Shown here in pieces: positions 9,978 through 19,251 of a DNA stretch of 64,000 nt (position 1 is its first letter; each line of letters opens with the position of its first letter). Source of the stretch: Streptomyces hygroscopicus subsp. hygroscopicus (GTDB taxonomy: Bacteria; Actinomycetota; Actinomycetes; Streptomycetales; Streptomycetaceae). The stretch is from assembly GCF_030269125.1 (NCBI RefSeq), contig NZ_BSSM01000003.1:248001-312000 (forward strand), read 5' to 3'. Both the position numbers and the translations under genes were made by a program. The notes beneath the pieces were generated by a model, which was given only the letters and a program-made list of their open reading frames with translations, made no database searches and had not been told where the DNA came from.

Positions 9978-10249
9978 TGGCGGCACCACCGCGAGCGGGC
10001 AGGAGCAGCGTGACGCGCGGATGCGGCCCTGGGGGCGGTTGTCTGGGGGGCCCTCTGCGGCCAGGGCTGGCGGCCGTTGGGCAACTGGGCTGACGTGCGG
10101 TTCACCGTCTCCAGGGCGCCGGGGCACGGTGCCAGACCGTCGTCGTCTTGGGGCACGTCGTCGCCCGGCCCCGCACCGGCCGGCTGGGCCGTGCTGGGGA
10201 AGTCGGTCACCTGGTCGGTCGGCCGTTCGGAGAGGTGACGGGCGGCCGC

Positions 10250-11518
10250 TCACCGGGTCTCCGGCGGGTGACCGGGGCGGAGCATGCGCGGTACGGCCCG
10301 TTCGGCGGGTCCGCGGGTGGCGGGGACGCCGTAGGGTCCTTCGTCGCCGAGCCGGGGCGGCGCGGCGGCGACCGTCACCCCTTCCTCGTACAGTTCGATC
10401 ACCCGCGGGTTGATGTAGGAGGCGCGGCAGACCGCGGGGGTGTTGCCGAGGTACCCGGCCACCTCGCGCGCTGCCCGCGCGATGGCGCGGCGGCAGGCGG
10501 TCTCGCTGGGTGCGACGGGCTGCGAGACGGCGAGGGCCACGGCGGCCATGACGGTGACGTGCCAGGTGCGGATGTCCTTGGCGGTGATCTCCAGGCCGGC
10601 CAGTTCCTTGAGGTAGGCGTTGATGTCGTCGCCGCTGAGTTCGTGCCAGGTGTTCTGCTGCCAGTAGGCCAGAAGTCGGTCGCCGCCGCCCCAGCGCTGC
10701 CGCAGCGCGGTCAGGGTGCGGCAGGTGGCGGGGTCAGCGGCCGTCTTCATGATCTCCCTGCCGTGCTTGCCGGTGAAGGCGAACAGCACGGCCCCTGCCT
10801 GGCGGTGAGAGTGCTCGCGCAGCAGCGTGGTGAGGCCGTAGCTTTGGTTCAGCTCGGTGTAGCGGTCGCTGCCGACGCGGAAGAAGCCGAGGTCGAGCAG
10901 GCGTACCGCCGTGGCCGGGACCCGCTGCCGGGTCAGCCCCCGATCGCTCATATGACCCTCGACCGCCTCCCTCACCACGGGCAGGACTTCCGCGACATCG
11001 AGCACGTGCTCGTGCTTGGCCTGCTCCTGCTCCGCACGGAACTGTGGGTGATACAGGTACTGGCGGCGGCCGGCAGCGTCCGTGCCCACGGCCTGGAGAT
11101 GCCCGCTGGCCCGGGTGCAGATCCACACCGGCCCGAGCGCTCCGCCCATGAGGATCAAGAACATCACCGCCGTCACCGGATGAGTGCCGACCGAGTACAG
11201 GCCGAGCATGCCCACTGCCTGCGTGGCCACGGGGGTGAGCAGCGCAAGCTGCGGGAATCGGTCCAGCAACGCCCCTGTGATGGTCACACCGGCCAGACAG
11301 GCGAGCGAGGAGGCCGGCAGGACACGGTGGGGGCGCGAAAGTTCGTGGGTGCCGGTCAAGTCCCCAGCGCGGCAGACCCGGCGGGCGGCTGCTGGTCGAC
11401 ATGGCGACACCGGCCGACGCTCTGCCGTCGCCGGGGGACCTGATCGGTAGCCAGCGCCGAAGGCCGACCACCCCACCGTGCTGACCGGCAGCGATCGGCC
11501 GGGGGCGAGTTCTGCCAT
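10250..11518 (-). pseudogene. Chimeric ORF: MFS fragment fused to a truncated eukaryotic-type topoisomerase IB
   Basis: One open frame joins two unrelated proteins. Residues about 57-131 (HRVLPASSLACLAG through FLILMGGALGPV) are an internal piece of a DHA1-type MFS transporter. From residue 132 (WICTRASGHLQAVGTDAAG) to about 380 the sequence is DNA topoisomerase IB, beginning well inside the family's usual N-terminus. Topoisomerase catalytic features remain: LREH, the TGKHG lysine region, KDIRTWH (Arg/His) near residue 320 and the nucleophile Tyr368 in RASYINPRV. The junction is near 11125. Residues 1-56 look non-coding. The simplest reading is a deletion joining two genes in frame, so a functional enzyme is unlikely, but the catalytic domain is largely intact. 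Confidence 0.75.
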
Positions 11519-11609
11519 CCGTTTCGGCTTTGACCGTCTCTCGACTGACCCTCTACGTACATGCCCGGCCGGGCCGCCCCGGGCCGCGGGGCCCCTGAGT
11601 ACCCTCCGC

Positions 11610-12026
11610 TCAGCCGGCGTTGAACGCCTCGGCGACGGTCAGCGTGTCCTCGTATAGGTGCATGCGAACGATCTGGCCGCCCTCGACCGCCAGGTGCATG
11701 GCCACCGGTGTGGTGAACTCCTTGCCGCTGGCCGCGACGGTGTGCGTGAAGACCGCCAGCAGCACCACGTCACCACCGTCGACGATGAAGCGCTCCAGCA
11801 CGACCTTGCTCCTGCCGTGCGCGAAGTGCGGCCACATCGTGGTGAAGTACGGCGCGACCTCCTCCCGGCGGGTACGGCGCCCGGTCCAGGGCAGCGCGTC
11901 ACTGCCGGGGACGTGCCAGTCGATCTCCTCGGAGAACAGTTCCTGGATGCCGTCGGGGTCCTGCCTGCCGAGGCGTTCCAGGAACTTCTCGGCCACGGTC
12001 CGCGAGGTCTGAGTATCTGTTGCCAT
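11610..12026 (-). CDS. SnoaL/NTF2-like protein
   Basis: 138 residues from the ATG at 12026 (MATDTQTSRTVAEKFLERLG). The fold signature is that of SnoaL-like/NTF2 proteins: an early helix, IDWHVPG, a conserved Trp/Phe core and a C-terminal strand pair (VAMHLAVEGGQIVRMHLYED). Such proteins include polyketide cyclases, small isomerases and stress proteins, and the sequence does not decide between them. It lies 200 bp downstream of the SDR gene in the same direction and may belong to the same Rrf2-controlled unit. Confidence 0.82.
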   Translation of the reverse strand: MATDTQTSRTVAEKFLERLGRQDPDGIQELFSEEIDWHVPGSDALPWTGRRTRREEVAPYFTTMWPHFAHGRSKVVLERFIVDGGDVVLLAVFTHTVAASGKEFTTPVAMHLAVEGGQIVRMHLYEDTLTVAEAFNAG

Positions 12027-12225
12027 TGTCCTTTGTCTCTTCGTCTGCTTGAGGTGTCGGTCGGGCCCCGGCCCTGGAACAGGAAGTGCTTGCCGCTCAG
12101 CGGCCCGCCGAGTTGCACACTTCTTGCCGTGTCGTTGTGTCGCAGCCGTCGCCCTGGCGACGGTCGCAGGTACGCGGGTCAGACGCCCCGGAGCGTCGAA
12201 TGTGTCCCTGTCGCCGATGTGGCGC

Positions 12226-12978
12226 CTAGAGCTGTGTGGCGCCGCCGTCGACGAGCAGTTCCGCGCCGGTGGTGAAACTGCTTTGATCGCCGGCCAGGTA
12301 GAGGGCGGTGGCGGCGACCTCGTCGGGATGGCCGAGGCGGCCGAGCGGGGTCGGTGGGGCGGGCTCGGCCGCGGTGGGCCGATCGCCGTGCGGGAAAGCG
12401 GCGAGAAGCTCGTCCAGGCCCGGGGTCTCGACGGGGCCGGGGGTGAGGGCGTTGACACGGATTCCGCGGCCGACCAGTTCCGCGGCCCAGGTGCGGGCGA
12501 GGCTGCGGATCGCGGCCTTGGTGGCGGCGTAGACGCCCAGGCCCGGGGCGGCCCGCAGGGCCGAGCTGGAGGAGAGCAGCATCACCGAGGCGCCGGCCGT
12601 CAGCAGCGGCAGCGCCTTTTGGACAGTGAAGACCGTGCCCTTGAGATTGATCGAGGCAGTGCGGTCGTACTCCTCCTCGGTGATCGCGCCGAGCGGGCCG
12701 TAGTCCCCGACCCCTGCGTTGGCCACCACGATGTCCAGGCGGCCGCTGCGGTTCGAGATCTCGGCGAAGAGCCGGTCGAGGTCGTCGAGGTCCGAGGCAT
12801 CGCCCTGGATGGCGATGCCTCGGGGACCGACCTGCGCGACGGCGGCGTCCAGCGCGGCCTTGCGGCGCCCGGTCAGGTATACGGTCGCGCCCTCGGCGGC
12901 GAAACGGCGGGCGATCGCCAGGCCGATGCCGCTGGAGGCGCCGGTGACGAGGGCGGTCTTGTCGTCCAGTTGTCCCAT
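12226..12978 (-). CDS. Short-chain dehydrogenase/reductase (SDR)
   Basis: 250-residue classical SDR. Cofactor motif TGASSGIG at residues 12-19, NAG at 87-89, catalytic Ser near 138 and YxxxK at Tyr150/Lys154; the C-terminal GAELLVDGGATQL is typical of FabG-like enzymes. NADP(H) use is plausible from TGRRK after the second strand. I place the start at the ATG at 12978, because GGAGAG lies just upstream; an in-frame ATG at 12990 lacks such a site. A GTAAC-N7-GTTAC operator lies about 20 bp upstream, matching one in front of the neighbouring Rrf2 gene. Substrate unknown. Confidence 0.93.
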   Translation of the reverse strand: MGQLDDKTALVTGASSGIGLAIARRFAAEGATVYLTGRRKAALDAAVAQVGPRGIAIQGDASDLDDLDRLFAEISNRSGRLDIVVANAGVGDYGPLGAITEEEYDRTASINLKGTVFTVQKALPLLTAGASVMLLSSSSALRAAPGLGVYAATKAAIRSLARTWAAELVGRGIRVNALTPGPVETPGLDELLAAFPHGDRPTAAEPAPPTPLGRLGHPDEVAATALYLAGDQSSFTTGAELLVDGGATQL

Positions 12979-12996
12979 CAGACTCTCCAATCTCTT

Positions 12997-13019
12997 GATG
13001 TAACCATTTTGGTTACATC
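12997..13019. promoter_or_regulatory. Palindromic operator upstream of the SDR gene
   Basis: Perfect inverted repeat GATGTAACC-N5-GGTTACATC, with core GTAAC-N7-GTTAC. The same core occurs in front of the adjacent Rrf2 gene, so it is probably the binding site of that repressor. Confidence 0.7.
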
Positions 13020-13070
13020 GATGCCGCGGGAATGCGATCCCCCTCGATCAGGGGAATCGACGGTCCGAGG

Positions 13071-13502
13071 TCAGGCGGCTTTCAAGACGTCCCGCAGCAC
13101 GTCCTCCAGCGTGGTCTTGGCCAGCTCCCTGCGCAGGGCGGCCTCCACATCGTCGTACACGGCGGTCATCGCCGGCCCGATGCCGTGGCCCACGACGCAC
13201 TCGGGGTCCGGTGTCGCGCGATGCAGGGCGAAGACCGGTCCCGGTTCGATCGCCTGGTAGACGTCGAGCAGGGTGATCGCCGCCAGGTCCCGCGCGAGCA
13301 TCCAGCCCGCCCCCGCACCCCGCCGCGAATCGGCCAGGCCGGCCTTGCGCAGCTCGCCCAGCAGGCGGCGGATCACCACCGGGTTGGTGTTGACGCTCGT
13401 CGCGATCTGCTCGGAGGTGGCGACCTCGTGGCCACGCCGCTGATACAGCCCGATCCATGTCAGGGTGTGCGCCGCGATGGTCAGTCTGCTGTTGGCACTC
13501 AC
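13071..13502 (-). CDS. Rrf2-family transcriptional regulator
   Basis: 143 residues from a GTG at 13502, preceded by GGGAGG about 10 bp upstream. Winged HTH: LTIAAHTLTWIGLYQRRGHE, then TSVNTNPVVIRRLLGELRKA (the recognition helix region). Unlike IscR or NsrR it has a single cysteine (DPECVVGHG), so an iron-sulphur cluster is unlikely. It is closer to YwnA/HypR-like members, which sense electrophiles or oxidants through thiols (family knowledge). It lies immediately upstream of the SDR gene in the same direction, with shared operators, so autoregulation and repression of the SDR are likely. Confidence 0.88.
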   Translation of the reverse strand: MSANSRLTIAAHTLTWIGLYQRRGHEVATSEQIATSVNTNPVVIRRLLGELRKAGLADSRRGAGAGWMLARDLAAITLLDVYQAIEPGPVFALHRATPDPECVVGHGIGPAMTAVYDDVEAALRRELAKTTLEDVLRDVLKAA

Positions 13503-13922
13503 GTCGGACTCCACCTCCCTCGCCCCTCCACTCCGAGTCGTAACGATAGCTGTTACAACTATATGCGGCAAGTCCTGCGGGGCTGGCCGGACCGGCCTCG
13601 TCAAGGAGCACGCCACCCGCGAGCACACCATCGCCGAGTTCGTCTCCGCCAGCCGGGCCACCGTGCTCGTGTTCGAGCTTCCTGTCGGCCTCTGTGAGTT
13701 CGCTGATCCGTTCGGTCAGTTTCCTGTTGCTGATCTGGTCCAGTTGCAGCGTCCTCCGGCTCGGACCGTTCGTCCTCGGGCAAGGCCGTCATCCGTTCGC
13801 GCGTCTTCGTCGCGACGTCTTCGTAGGAGGTGATCTGGGCGGTGAGGTTGTCGATGCCGAAGCCGGTCGCGTCCATCGCCATCGCGCGCTCCCGGTCCGC
13901 GCGGAGGCTGTTGGCGTGATCT
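13503..13922. other. Intergenic region with a possible gene remnant
   Basis: Beyond the Rrf2 operator, the minus strand has coding-like pieces in different frames (ENRKL-type and LTAQITSYEDVATKTRERM). These look like a decayed coiled-coil protein of the kind found beside integrases. No intact gene is supported. Confidence 0.35.
13540..13556. promoter_or_regulatory. Palindromic operator upstream of the Rrf2 gene
   Basis: GTAAC-GATAGCT-GTTAC. It shares the GTAAC-N7-GTTAC core with the site at 12997-13019 and lies just upstream of the Rrf2 ribosome binding site, suggesting autorepression. Confidence 0.65.
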
Positions 13923-14828
13923 TCAATCGCAGGCAGGTAGGACGGTTCTGGTCTGTTCGGCGAGCTTGCGGGCGTGCGCGGTGGTGTCCTCGGCCCGGCG
14001 GCGGGCTTCGCGGACGGCCCGGTCGGCGGCCCGCCTGTGGTCGCGGGCCTTCCGGGCGGCCTCCCGGGCCCGCTGCTGCTCGCGTTCGGCGTCCTCCAGC
14101 TGCCGGGACAGGTCGTCGACGCGCCGCTCGGCCTGCTGCTGCTCTTCGTCCGCCCGGCTCAGCTCCTCTTCCGCGGTGGCCAGCTCCGCCTCCCGGTCGC
14201 GCAGCTCCTGCTCGGCGTCCGTGACCTGCTGCCGGGCCCGCTCAAGGCGTTCTTGCTGCTCGCGGCGACGTGCGCGAGCGGCATCCGGATCGGCCGGATC
14301 GCCGGCGGGCTCGGTTCGGCGGGCGGCTGAGGGCGGTGCGGGCTGCCGGGAGAGGGTGGGGAAACCGGCCGGGGCGCTCAGCGGCTTCGCCAGACGGCCC
14401 TTCGCCCACTGCTCGGCCGCGTCGGGGTCGGCCAGTACCGCGTGCAGGGTGTCCTGGACCTCCTGCCGCACGTCGTCGCTGATGCGCTGCCCGGCCTGGG
14501 CGGTGAGCCGGCCGGCCTGCCGCACCAGGGCGGAGGTGACCTGGTGCTGCTGCGCCGACAGTTCCCGCAGCTGCTCGCCGTCGAGATCCTGGTGGGCCTG
14601 ACGCAGCGCCTCGCCCAGTTGCAGGAGACGCCGTACTTCGTCCGGCTGCTCGCGCACCAGCAGGTTGCTCGCCCACGCCGCCAGGGTGGGGCGGCGCAGC
14701 CGGTGGATCCGCTCGGCCAGTTCCCGGTCGCCGGCTGCTCGCGCGGCCTTGGCACGTTCGTCTCTGGCGGCCGTGAAGTCGCCCGGGGCCAGGGCGTACA
14801 GCTCATCGGCGACAGCGTCCAGGTCCAT
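13923..14828 (-). CDS. Coiled-coil hypothetical protein
   Basis: 301 residues from the ATG at 14828, with GGGAGG upstream. The N-terminal half is helical with a conserved-looking opening (MDLDAVADELYALAPGDFTA, then RRPTLAAWASNLLVREQPDE). Residues about 185-295 form a long charged coiled coil (repeated EQQERLERARQQVTDAEQEL-like heptads, then EAARKARDHRRAADRAVREA). No signal peptide or membrane segment. Proteins of this layout are widespread in Streptomyces, usually unnamed. Function unknown. Confidence 0.8.
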   Translation of the reverse strand: MDLDAVADELYALAPGDFTAARDERAKAARAAGDRELAERIHRLRRPTLAAWASNLLVREQPDEVRRLLQLGEALRQAHQDLDGEQLRELSAQQHQVTSALVRQAGRLTAQAGQRISDDVRQEVQDTLHAVLADPDAAEQWAKGRLAKPLSAPAGFPTLSRQPAPPSAARRTEPAGDPADPDAARARRREQQERLERARQQVTDAEQELRDREAELATAEEELSRADEEQQQAERRVDDLSRQLEDAEREQQRAREAARKARDHRRAADRAVREARRRAEDTTAHARKLAEQTRTVLPACD

Positions 14829-14938
14829 CCTTGCCTCCCAGCCATCACCTCCCTGCGTGTCGATTTTGTCACTATTTGATCTGATGTGGATGGATATGAA
14901 TTCGGGAAGGCGACCAGCCACCGTGAAAGGCATCGAGC

Positions 14939-15046
14939 ATGACCTGGACACGGCCGGAGCCGATGCTCGCCTCCCCGGCCTCCAGTCCTGATCTGCGGCC
15001 GGACCGGGCAGGCGAGCCGAAGTGGGATGGTTCTCGGGCTTACGCA
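14939..15046 (+). pseudogene. N-terminal fragment of an ATP-dependent DNA ligase
   Basis: Reads MTWTRPEPMLASPASSPDL, then AGEPKWDGSRA. It contains motif I of ATP-dependent ligases (KWDG; the adenylated Lys is codon 28, 15020-15022). Ligase similarity ends directly after the motif, and the frame then becomes unrelated. A second fragment that begins at the equivalent position (KDGFR) lies at 16568-16800. Confidence 0.65.
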
Positions 15047-15113
15047 CGAAGGGGTGAGGCGCGAGAGCCACGCACTGGCCGCGTGGGTCCGTCCAGGACA
15101 GCGTGCCGGACGG

Positions 15114-16406
15114 CTAACGCTTCGTGCGGCCGGCTGAAGCCTGCTGGGTGTCCGCGCCGGAGCTGACGTGCCGCAGGGTCTCTTGGGGGCCGTGCCAGTC
15201 CAGGCACATCACGGTTGCATCATCTGCGAGCCGGCCCCCGGCCGCGTCCCGGACCGCGGACGTCAGCGTCAGCGCCGCCTCCCGCGGGTGCAGGTCCAGG
15301 GTGCGCTCCAGCAGGGCGAGCAGGTCGACCGTCTCACCATGACGTTCGAGCATGCCATCGGTAACGATGAGCAGACGGTCACCGGGGCACAGGTCGAGGT
15401 CCTGTACACGGTAGGGCTGGGGCGCGGACACGGCCAACCCGAAGGGATGGTCCACCTCGCAGGTGATCGCTTCGGCAGTCCCGTCCCGTACGCGCAGTGG
15501 CCAGGGGTGGCCGGCGTTGACGAGTTGGGCGCGACCGGTGTGGAGGTTGATGCGTAGCAGTTGCCCGGTGGCGTGGCCGCGGCCGTGTTCTGCCAGGGCC
15601 TGGTCGGCTAGGTGGGCCTGCTCGGCGAGGCCGGCTCCTGTGCGACGGGCGCCACGCAAGGCGCCCACCAGGACGGTGGCGGCCAGGGCGGAATTGATGT
15701 CGTGGCCCATGGGGTCCGTCACCGACACGTGCAGGGTGTCCCGGTCCAGCGCGTAGTCGAAGGTGTCGCCGTTGAGGTCTTCCGAGGGCTCCAAGCTCCC
15801 GCACAAGGTGAACTGAGCAGCCTCGCACGACAGTGACGGGGGAAGGAGCTGGTACTGGATTTCGGCTGCCAGCGTGGGGGGCCTGGAGCGTTTGCCCCAG
15901 GTGTAGAAGTCGGTGAAGCGTCCGTTGGCGATCACGACGTAGGCCAGGATGTGGGCGGCTTCACCGACCTCGTCAAGGACGTCGTCGCCGGGGCTGATGG
16001 GCAGGAGCAGTTCCAGCAGTCCGATGGCGTCCCCCCGGTTGGTGACCGGCACGATCACCCGCAGTCCCTGGCCGGTCGCCTCCTGGAACAGCCGCTGGGT
16101 ACGGATCACCTGCTCGTAGACGCTGCCGAACATGGGAATCCGTTCCGCCTCCCGCCCACCCTTCGCACCGGGGGCAGTCGCCAGGCGCGCCACCGCCTTC
16201 CCCGTCAGGTCCACGATGAGGAACGACACCTCCGTGGCCCCGAACCGCCGCCGCAGGTCCTCAGCGACCACCGCGACGGCATCCACCGGCGCGGCCCTCT
16301 CCGCCGCGATCAGCAGCCGGGGAAGTCCACTCTGCCCACCGCTCACGATCTCGGCCCCTTCCGCCGACCCCGTCTCCAGCTTGGGGACCGTTACAGCAGG
16401 CGTCAA
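15114..16406 (-). CDS. GAF-SpoIIE (PP2C-type) serine/threonine phosphatase
   Basis: 430 residues. A GAF-like sensory domain (about residues 25-180, with [20 protein letters not shown]) is followed by a SpoIIE/PP2C phosphatase domain (about 185-410). Metal-binding motifs visible are [33 protein letters not shown] and [11 protein letters not shown]. There is no anti-sigma HATPase domain and no membrane segment. Such proteins dephosphorylate anti-anti-sigma factors in stress regulation (family knowledge); the partner here is not visible. The gene lies between two pieces of a broken DNA ligase and runs opposite to them. Confidence 0.9.
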   Translation of the reverse strand: MTPAVTVPKLETGSAEGAEIVSGGQSGLPRLLIAAERAAPVDAVAVVAEDLRRRFGATEVSFLIVDLTGKAVARLATAPGAKGGREAERIPMFGSVYEQVIRTQRLFQEATGQGLRVIVPVTNRGDAIGLLELLLPISPGDDVLDEVGEAAHILAYVVIANGRFTDFYTWGKRSRPPTLAAEIQYQLLPPSLSCEAAQFTLCGSLEPSEDLNGDTFDYALDRDTLHVSVTDPMGHDINSALAATVLVGALRGARRTGAGLAEQAHLADQALAEHGRGHATGQLLRINLHTGRAQLVNAGHPWPLRVRDGTAEAITCEVDHPFGLAVSAPQPYRVQDLDLCPGDRLLIVTDGMLERHGETVDLLALLERTLDLHPREAALTLTSAVRDAAGGRLADDATVMCLDWHGPQETLRHVSSGADTQQASAGRTKR

Positions 16407-16567
16407 TCAGCGCTTGGTATCGCGCGGTGGTCAAGCTGTTCGTACACGGAGATGCATCGGCTCCGACGTCCGTCCCGGGGCACCGCCGTCTGGTCACGCG
16501 ACTCGACGAGGCCTGCCTTGTCCACCCCCACCGCCGCACTCGCAGCCCCAGTCGTCTCAAGGGGCCC

Positions 16568-16800
16568 ATGTCTCATGAGAGACGGCAGAGTCTGGAGAAG
16601 GACGGCTTCAGGACGCTGGTCTCCGTCGACGCGGGCAGGGTCGTACTGCGCTCCAGGCGCGGCACCGAGATGGCGGCGTCGCTTCCGGAGATCGTGGCGG
16701 GGACCGTGCGGCTGCCGGACCGCGACCGCGCCGGGCGGCGAGCTGGTCGTATGGGATACCGCGGGTCGGCTGGCCTTCGAGCAGCGTTCAAGTCAGCCAG
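16568..16800 (+). pseudogene. Second ATP-dependent DNA ligase fragment, frameshifted
   Basis: Reads KDGFRTLVSVDAGRVVLRS, then RRGTEMAASLPEIVAG, the ligase segment directly after motif I. A frameshift near 16735 moves the continuation (GELVVWDTAGRLAFEQ) into another frame, and similarity then stops. With the piece at 14939-15046 it reconstitutes the N-terminal part of one ligase around the phosphatase gene. Confidence 0.65.
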
Positions 16801-17266
16801 GTCCAGGATGGAGCGCAGCCAGCCGCGGCAGACGTCGCGCATCTGCTGAGCATCGCCGAACCCGAACGGCTCGCCCATGCCCTCGTGGCCCTCCTCCTCG
16901 GTCGACGTACGAGAGCCGGCGCAGACCTCCCATGCCTCCCAGAAGGCGCCCGAGTCACCGGTCAGTCGCTCATGGCCATGGCGCTCGACCGGGACCACAG
17001 CCGTCCGGGCCGCGTGACAGGCAGGGTGGGCGACGTGGTGTTGCGGCCGCTGCCGCACATGCCGCCGTCAGCGCGGTGTCCTCAGCGCCCTCCCTCGTTT
17101 TCGTCACACGATTCCAACGTTGGCCCGTCGGAGCACCCCGGTCCTGCTCGCGTCGCATCGCTCCGGACACCGAAGTCACGGCTCACAGGCGGATGGTGAA
17201 CCGGCCGTCGGGCGGATTCCGTGAGCCGGTCACGGTCAGTCAGCCCGACCGGGTTTCCGCGCTTGT

Positions 17267-17285
17267 CCCTCCCCCAGGGGCAGGG
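17267..17285. promoter_or_regulatory. Probable MerR-type operator/promoter
   Basis: A GC-rich near-palindrome, CCCTCCCCCAGGGGCAGGG, lies 15-33 bp before the GTG of the MerR gene. A TTGTCC at 17263-17268 could be the -35 box. MerR regulators usually bind such an element in their own promoter; the assignment is inferred from position and shape. Confidence 0.4.
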
Positions 17286-17299
17286 GGCACAGTGGCCCC

Positions 17300-18193
17300 G
17301 TGCAAAAGGACTTGATCACCATCGGCGAGCTGGCCACGAGGACCAGGCTCAGTCTCAAGGCCCTGCGGCTCTACGGGGAGCGGGGGCTGCTGCCGCCCGC
17401 CCAGGTCGATCCGCGGACAGGTTTCCGCCGCTATCGTCTCGCCCAGGTCGAACGGGCCCGCCGCATCGCACTGCTGCGCGCCGCCGGTATGCCGCTGGCG
17501 CGGATCGCGGAGGTGCTCGATTCGAGCGGTGAGGAATCGGTACGGCTGCTCGCCGCGTACTGGCGACAGCAGGAGTCCCTTCACACCGCTCGCCGGGACG
17601 CCGTGACCTATGCCCGGCAGGTTCTGGCCGGAAGGAGTCCGACCGCGTACGAGATCTCCGAACGCGATGTGCCGGAGCAGAAAGTCCTGTTCACCCAGCG
17701 CCACGTGACCGCCGCAGACCTGCCCGGCTTCCTCGCGGAGTCGAGCGAGCTGCTCTTCTCCCACCTGCGGCAGGCGGGAGCGTGCTTGTCCGGACCGCTC
17801 TTCGCCGTCTACCACGGCCTGGTGAGCGAGGACTCCGACGGCCCGGTCGAGATCTGCGCTCCCACGCAGAGCGCGGTCGATCCGGCCGGCCGGATCGGGG
17901 TACGCGTCGAGCCTGCGCATCGGGAGGCGTACACCCCCTTGACGAAGCGGCATGAAGGCTACTCCGCGACGGCTGCCGCCCATGACGCCGTCGGCGCGTG
18001 GCTCGCCGAGCACGAGTACGCCGTCAGCGCCTCCAACCGGGAGGTGTACTACCCGAACTGGGCGACCGCCGAGCCGGGCGAGCATGTGGCCGATGTCGCC
18101 ATACCCTTCCGCCCAGGCTCCGTCGGACAGGGGGCTCCGAGCGTCGTCCCGAACGGAGTTCCGTGTCCGCCCTGCCCGGCGCAGACGCTGTAG
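17300..18193 (+). CDS. MerR-family regulator with GyrI-like effector domain
   Basis: 297 residues from the GTG at 17300. N-terminal MerR HTH (LITIGELATRTRLSLKALRL, then YGERGLLPPAQVDPRTGFRR; residues 5-50), a dimerisation helix (about 75-120), and a C-terminal AraC-effector/GyrI-like ligand pocket (about 125-275, with HEGYSATAAAHDAVGAWLAE and NREVYYPNW). The layout is that of BmrR/TipA-like multidrug sensors. No cognate exporter is adjacent. The last 25 residues are Pro/Cys-rich. Confidence 0.9.
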   Translation: MQKDLITIGELATRTRLSLKALRLYGERGLLPPAQVDPRTGFRRYRLAQVERARRIALLRAAGMPLARIAEVLDSSGEESVRLLAAYWRQQESLHTARRDAVTYARQVLAGRSPTAYEISERDVPEQKVLFTQRHVTAADLPGFLAESSELLFSHLRQAGACLSGPLFAVYHGLVSEDSDGPVEICAPTQSAVDPAGRIGVRVEPAHREAYTPLTKRHEGYSATAAAHDAVGAWLAEHEYAVSASNREVYYPNWATAEPGEHVADVAIPFRPGSVGQGAPSVVPNGVPCPPCPAQTL

Positions 18194-18292
18194 GCCGCGT
18201 AGGGGCCTCTTCGGCTTCCAGGACTCGTCGCCCCGGCCCCCAGGCCCTGGATCTCACAAGGCGCGGTTGCTCTGAAGGGAGGGTTGAGCAGG

Positions 18293-19009
18293 TCACCGCG
18301 CATGGGCCGGGCCATGGTCACCCGGTCCTTGATCATCGAGCTGCCTCTCGCGCTGCTCAAGCCCTTCGAGGTACCAGCTGCGGAAGGTGTGAGGACTTCC
18401 GTTCGTATCGGTGCACGGCTCGAAGGGCGGGTTGACCGCGCAGTCCCGGTCGCGCAGCTCCCCGCGGTGGGGGCCGACGACGATGAGCCAGCTGGTCATT
18501 CCGCATCCGTTGTCGCTGATGGGAATCGCACCCCGTCCGCGTTCCAGGAACCAGAGATCCTCGCCGGCGTCGCCGAAGACCTTGCGGTAGTCGTCCAGGT
18601 AGTCGTCGTCCTCGTCACGTGGGGTGGGTTCGTACCCGGCGGCGCGAAGAGTCGCGATCTGCTGGTCGGTCCAGTCCTCCGTCTCGACGAACGGCCCGCT
18701 GGGGTCGAGCAGCCAGGGATGGTCCTCGTCGTTCTCCCAGACCCATCCCCACTTCCCGTCGATTCGGCGCAACGACGTGAGATCGAAGGCCGGCCCGGGG
18801 CCACCGGCTCCGACCTCCGTCAGAAACGTACGGTATTCATCGGGCAGCGGGACACCGAAATGCGCTTCCACCTCGGCGATGGCGGCGGGAGTCAGGGCGG
18901 GTTCGAACGTCGGGCGTCGAGAGGGCCCACGGCCACGGGCTCGGCGCTCGGCCTCCTCCACCGCGATGACGCGTTCCCGAACTCCCGGCCACTGCACGCG
19001 CGTGTTCAC
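18293..19009 (-). CDS. SMI1/KNR4 (SUKH) family protein
   Basis: 238 residues from a GTG at 19009, chosen because AGGAG lies just upstream. The SUKH signature is clear: TPAAIAEVEAHFGVPLPDEY, then RTFLTEVGAGG, followed by an acidic middle and IPISDNGCGMTSWLIVVG. SUKH proteins are frequent immunity proteins in polymorphic toxin loci but also occur alone. No toxin gene is visible next to it, so its partner is unknown. Confidence 0.88.
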   Translation of the reverse strand: MNTRVQWPGVRERVIAVEEAERRARGRGPSRRPTFEPALTPAAIAEVEAHFGVPLPDEYRTFLTEVGAGGPGPAFDLTSLRRIDGKWGWVWENDEDHPWLLDPSGPFVETEDWTDQQIATLRAAGYEPTPRDEDDDYLDDYRKVFGDAGEDLWFLERGRGAIPISDNGCGMTSWLIVVGPHRGELRDRDCAVNPPFEPCTDTNGSPHTFRSWYLEGLEQRERQLDDQGPGDHGPAHAR

Positions 19010-19251
19010 GGCTCTCCTGTCGACGGTGAGCACGGACATTAGTCCTGCCGCCGGCATCCGGCCTCCGTCTGGGCTGTGATCGCGAGCGCCCGTCTGCGTC
19101 GTGGTCGTGGAGGAGGAGTGCGGATCCGGGACGCACGCCGGGGCCTGGCGCCCGCGCCGGCGGCCGGAGGAGGCCCGTGCGAAGACCTTCCGCGTGTCTC
19201 GTCGCGGGGGGCCGCGGACGGATGCCGATGGTCTCGGCGTCGGCGATCCGC

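Larger units (their letters stand above)
16407..17299. other. Gene-poor stretch with a ligase fragment
   Basis: Apart from the ligase piece at 16568-16800 and the MerR promoter at the right end, I see no gene. A plus-strand segment near 16850-17060 (ERLAHALVALLLGRR) is coding-like but has no recognisable family. Confidence 0.5.

Noticed and set aside
9929..10210. Minus-strand short frame starting MTDFPSTAQPAGAGPGDD
   Set aside because: The first part has coding bias, but the rest overlaps the DoxX-like gene and has no family support; possibly a gene start left by a deletion.
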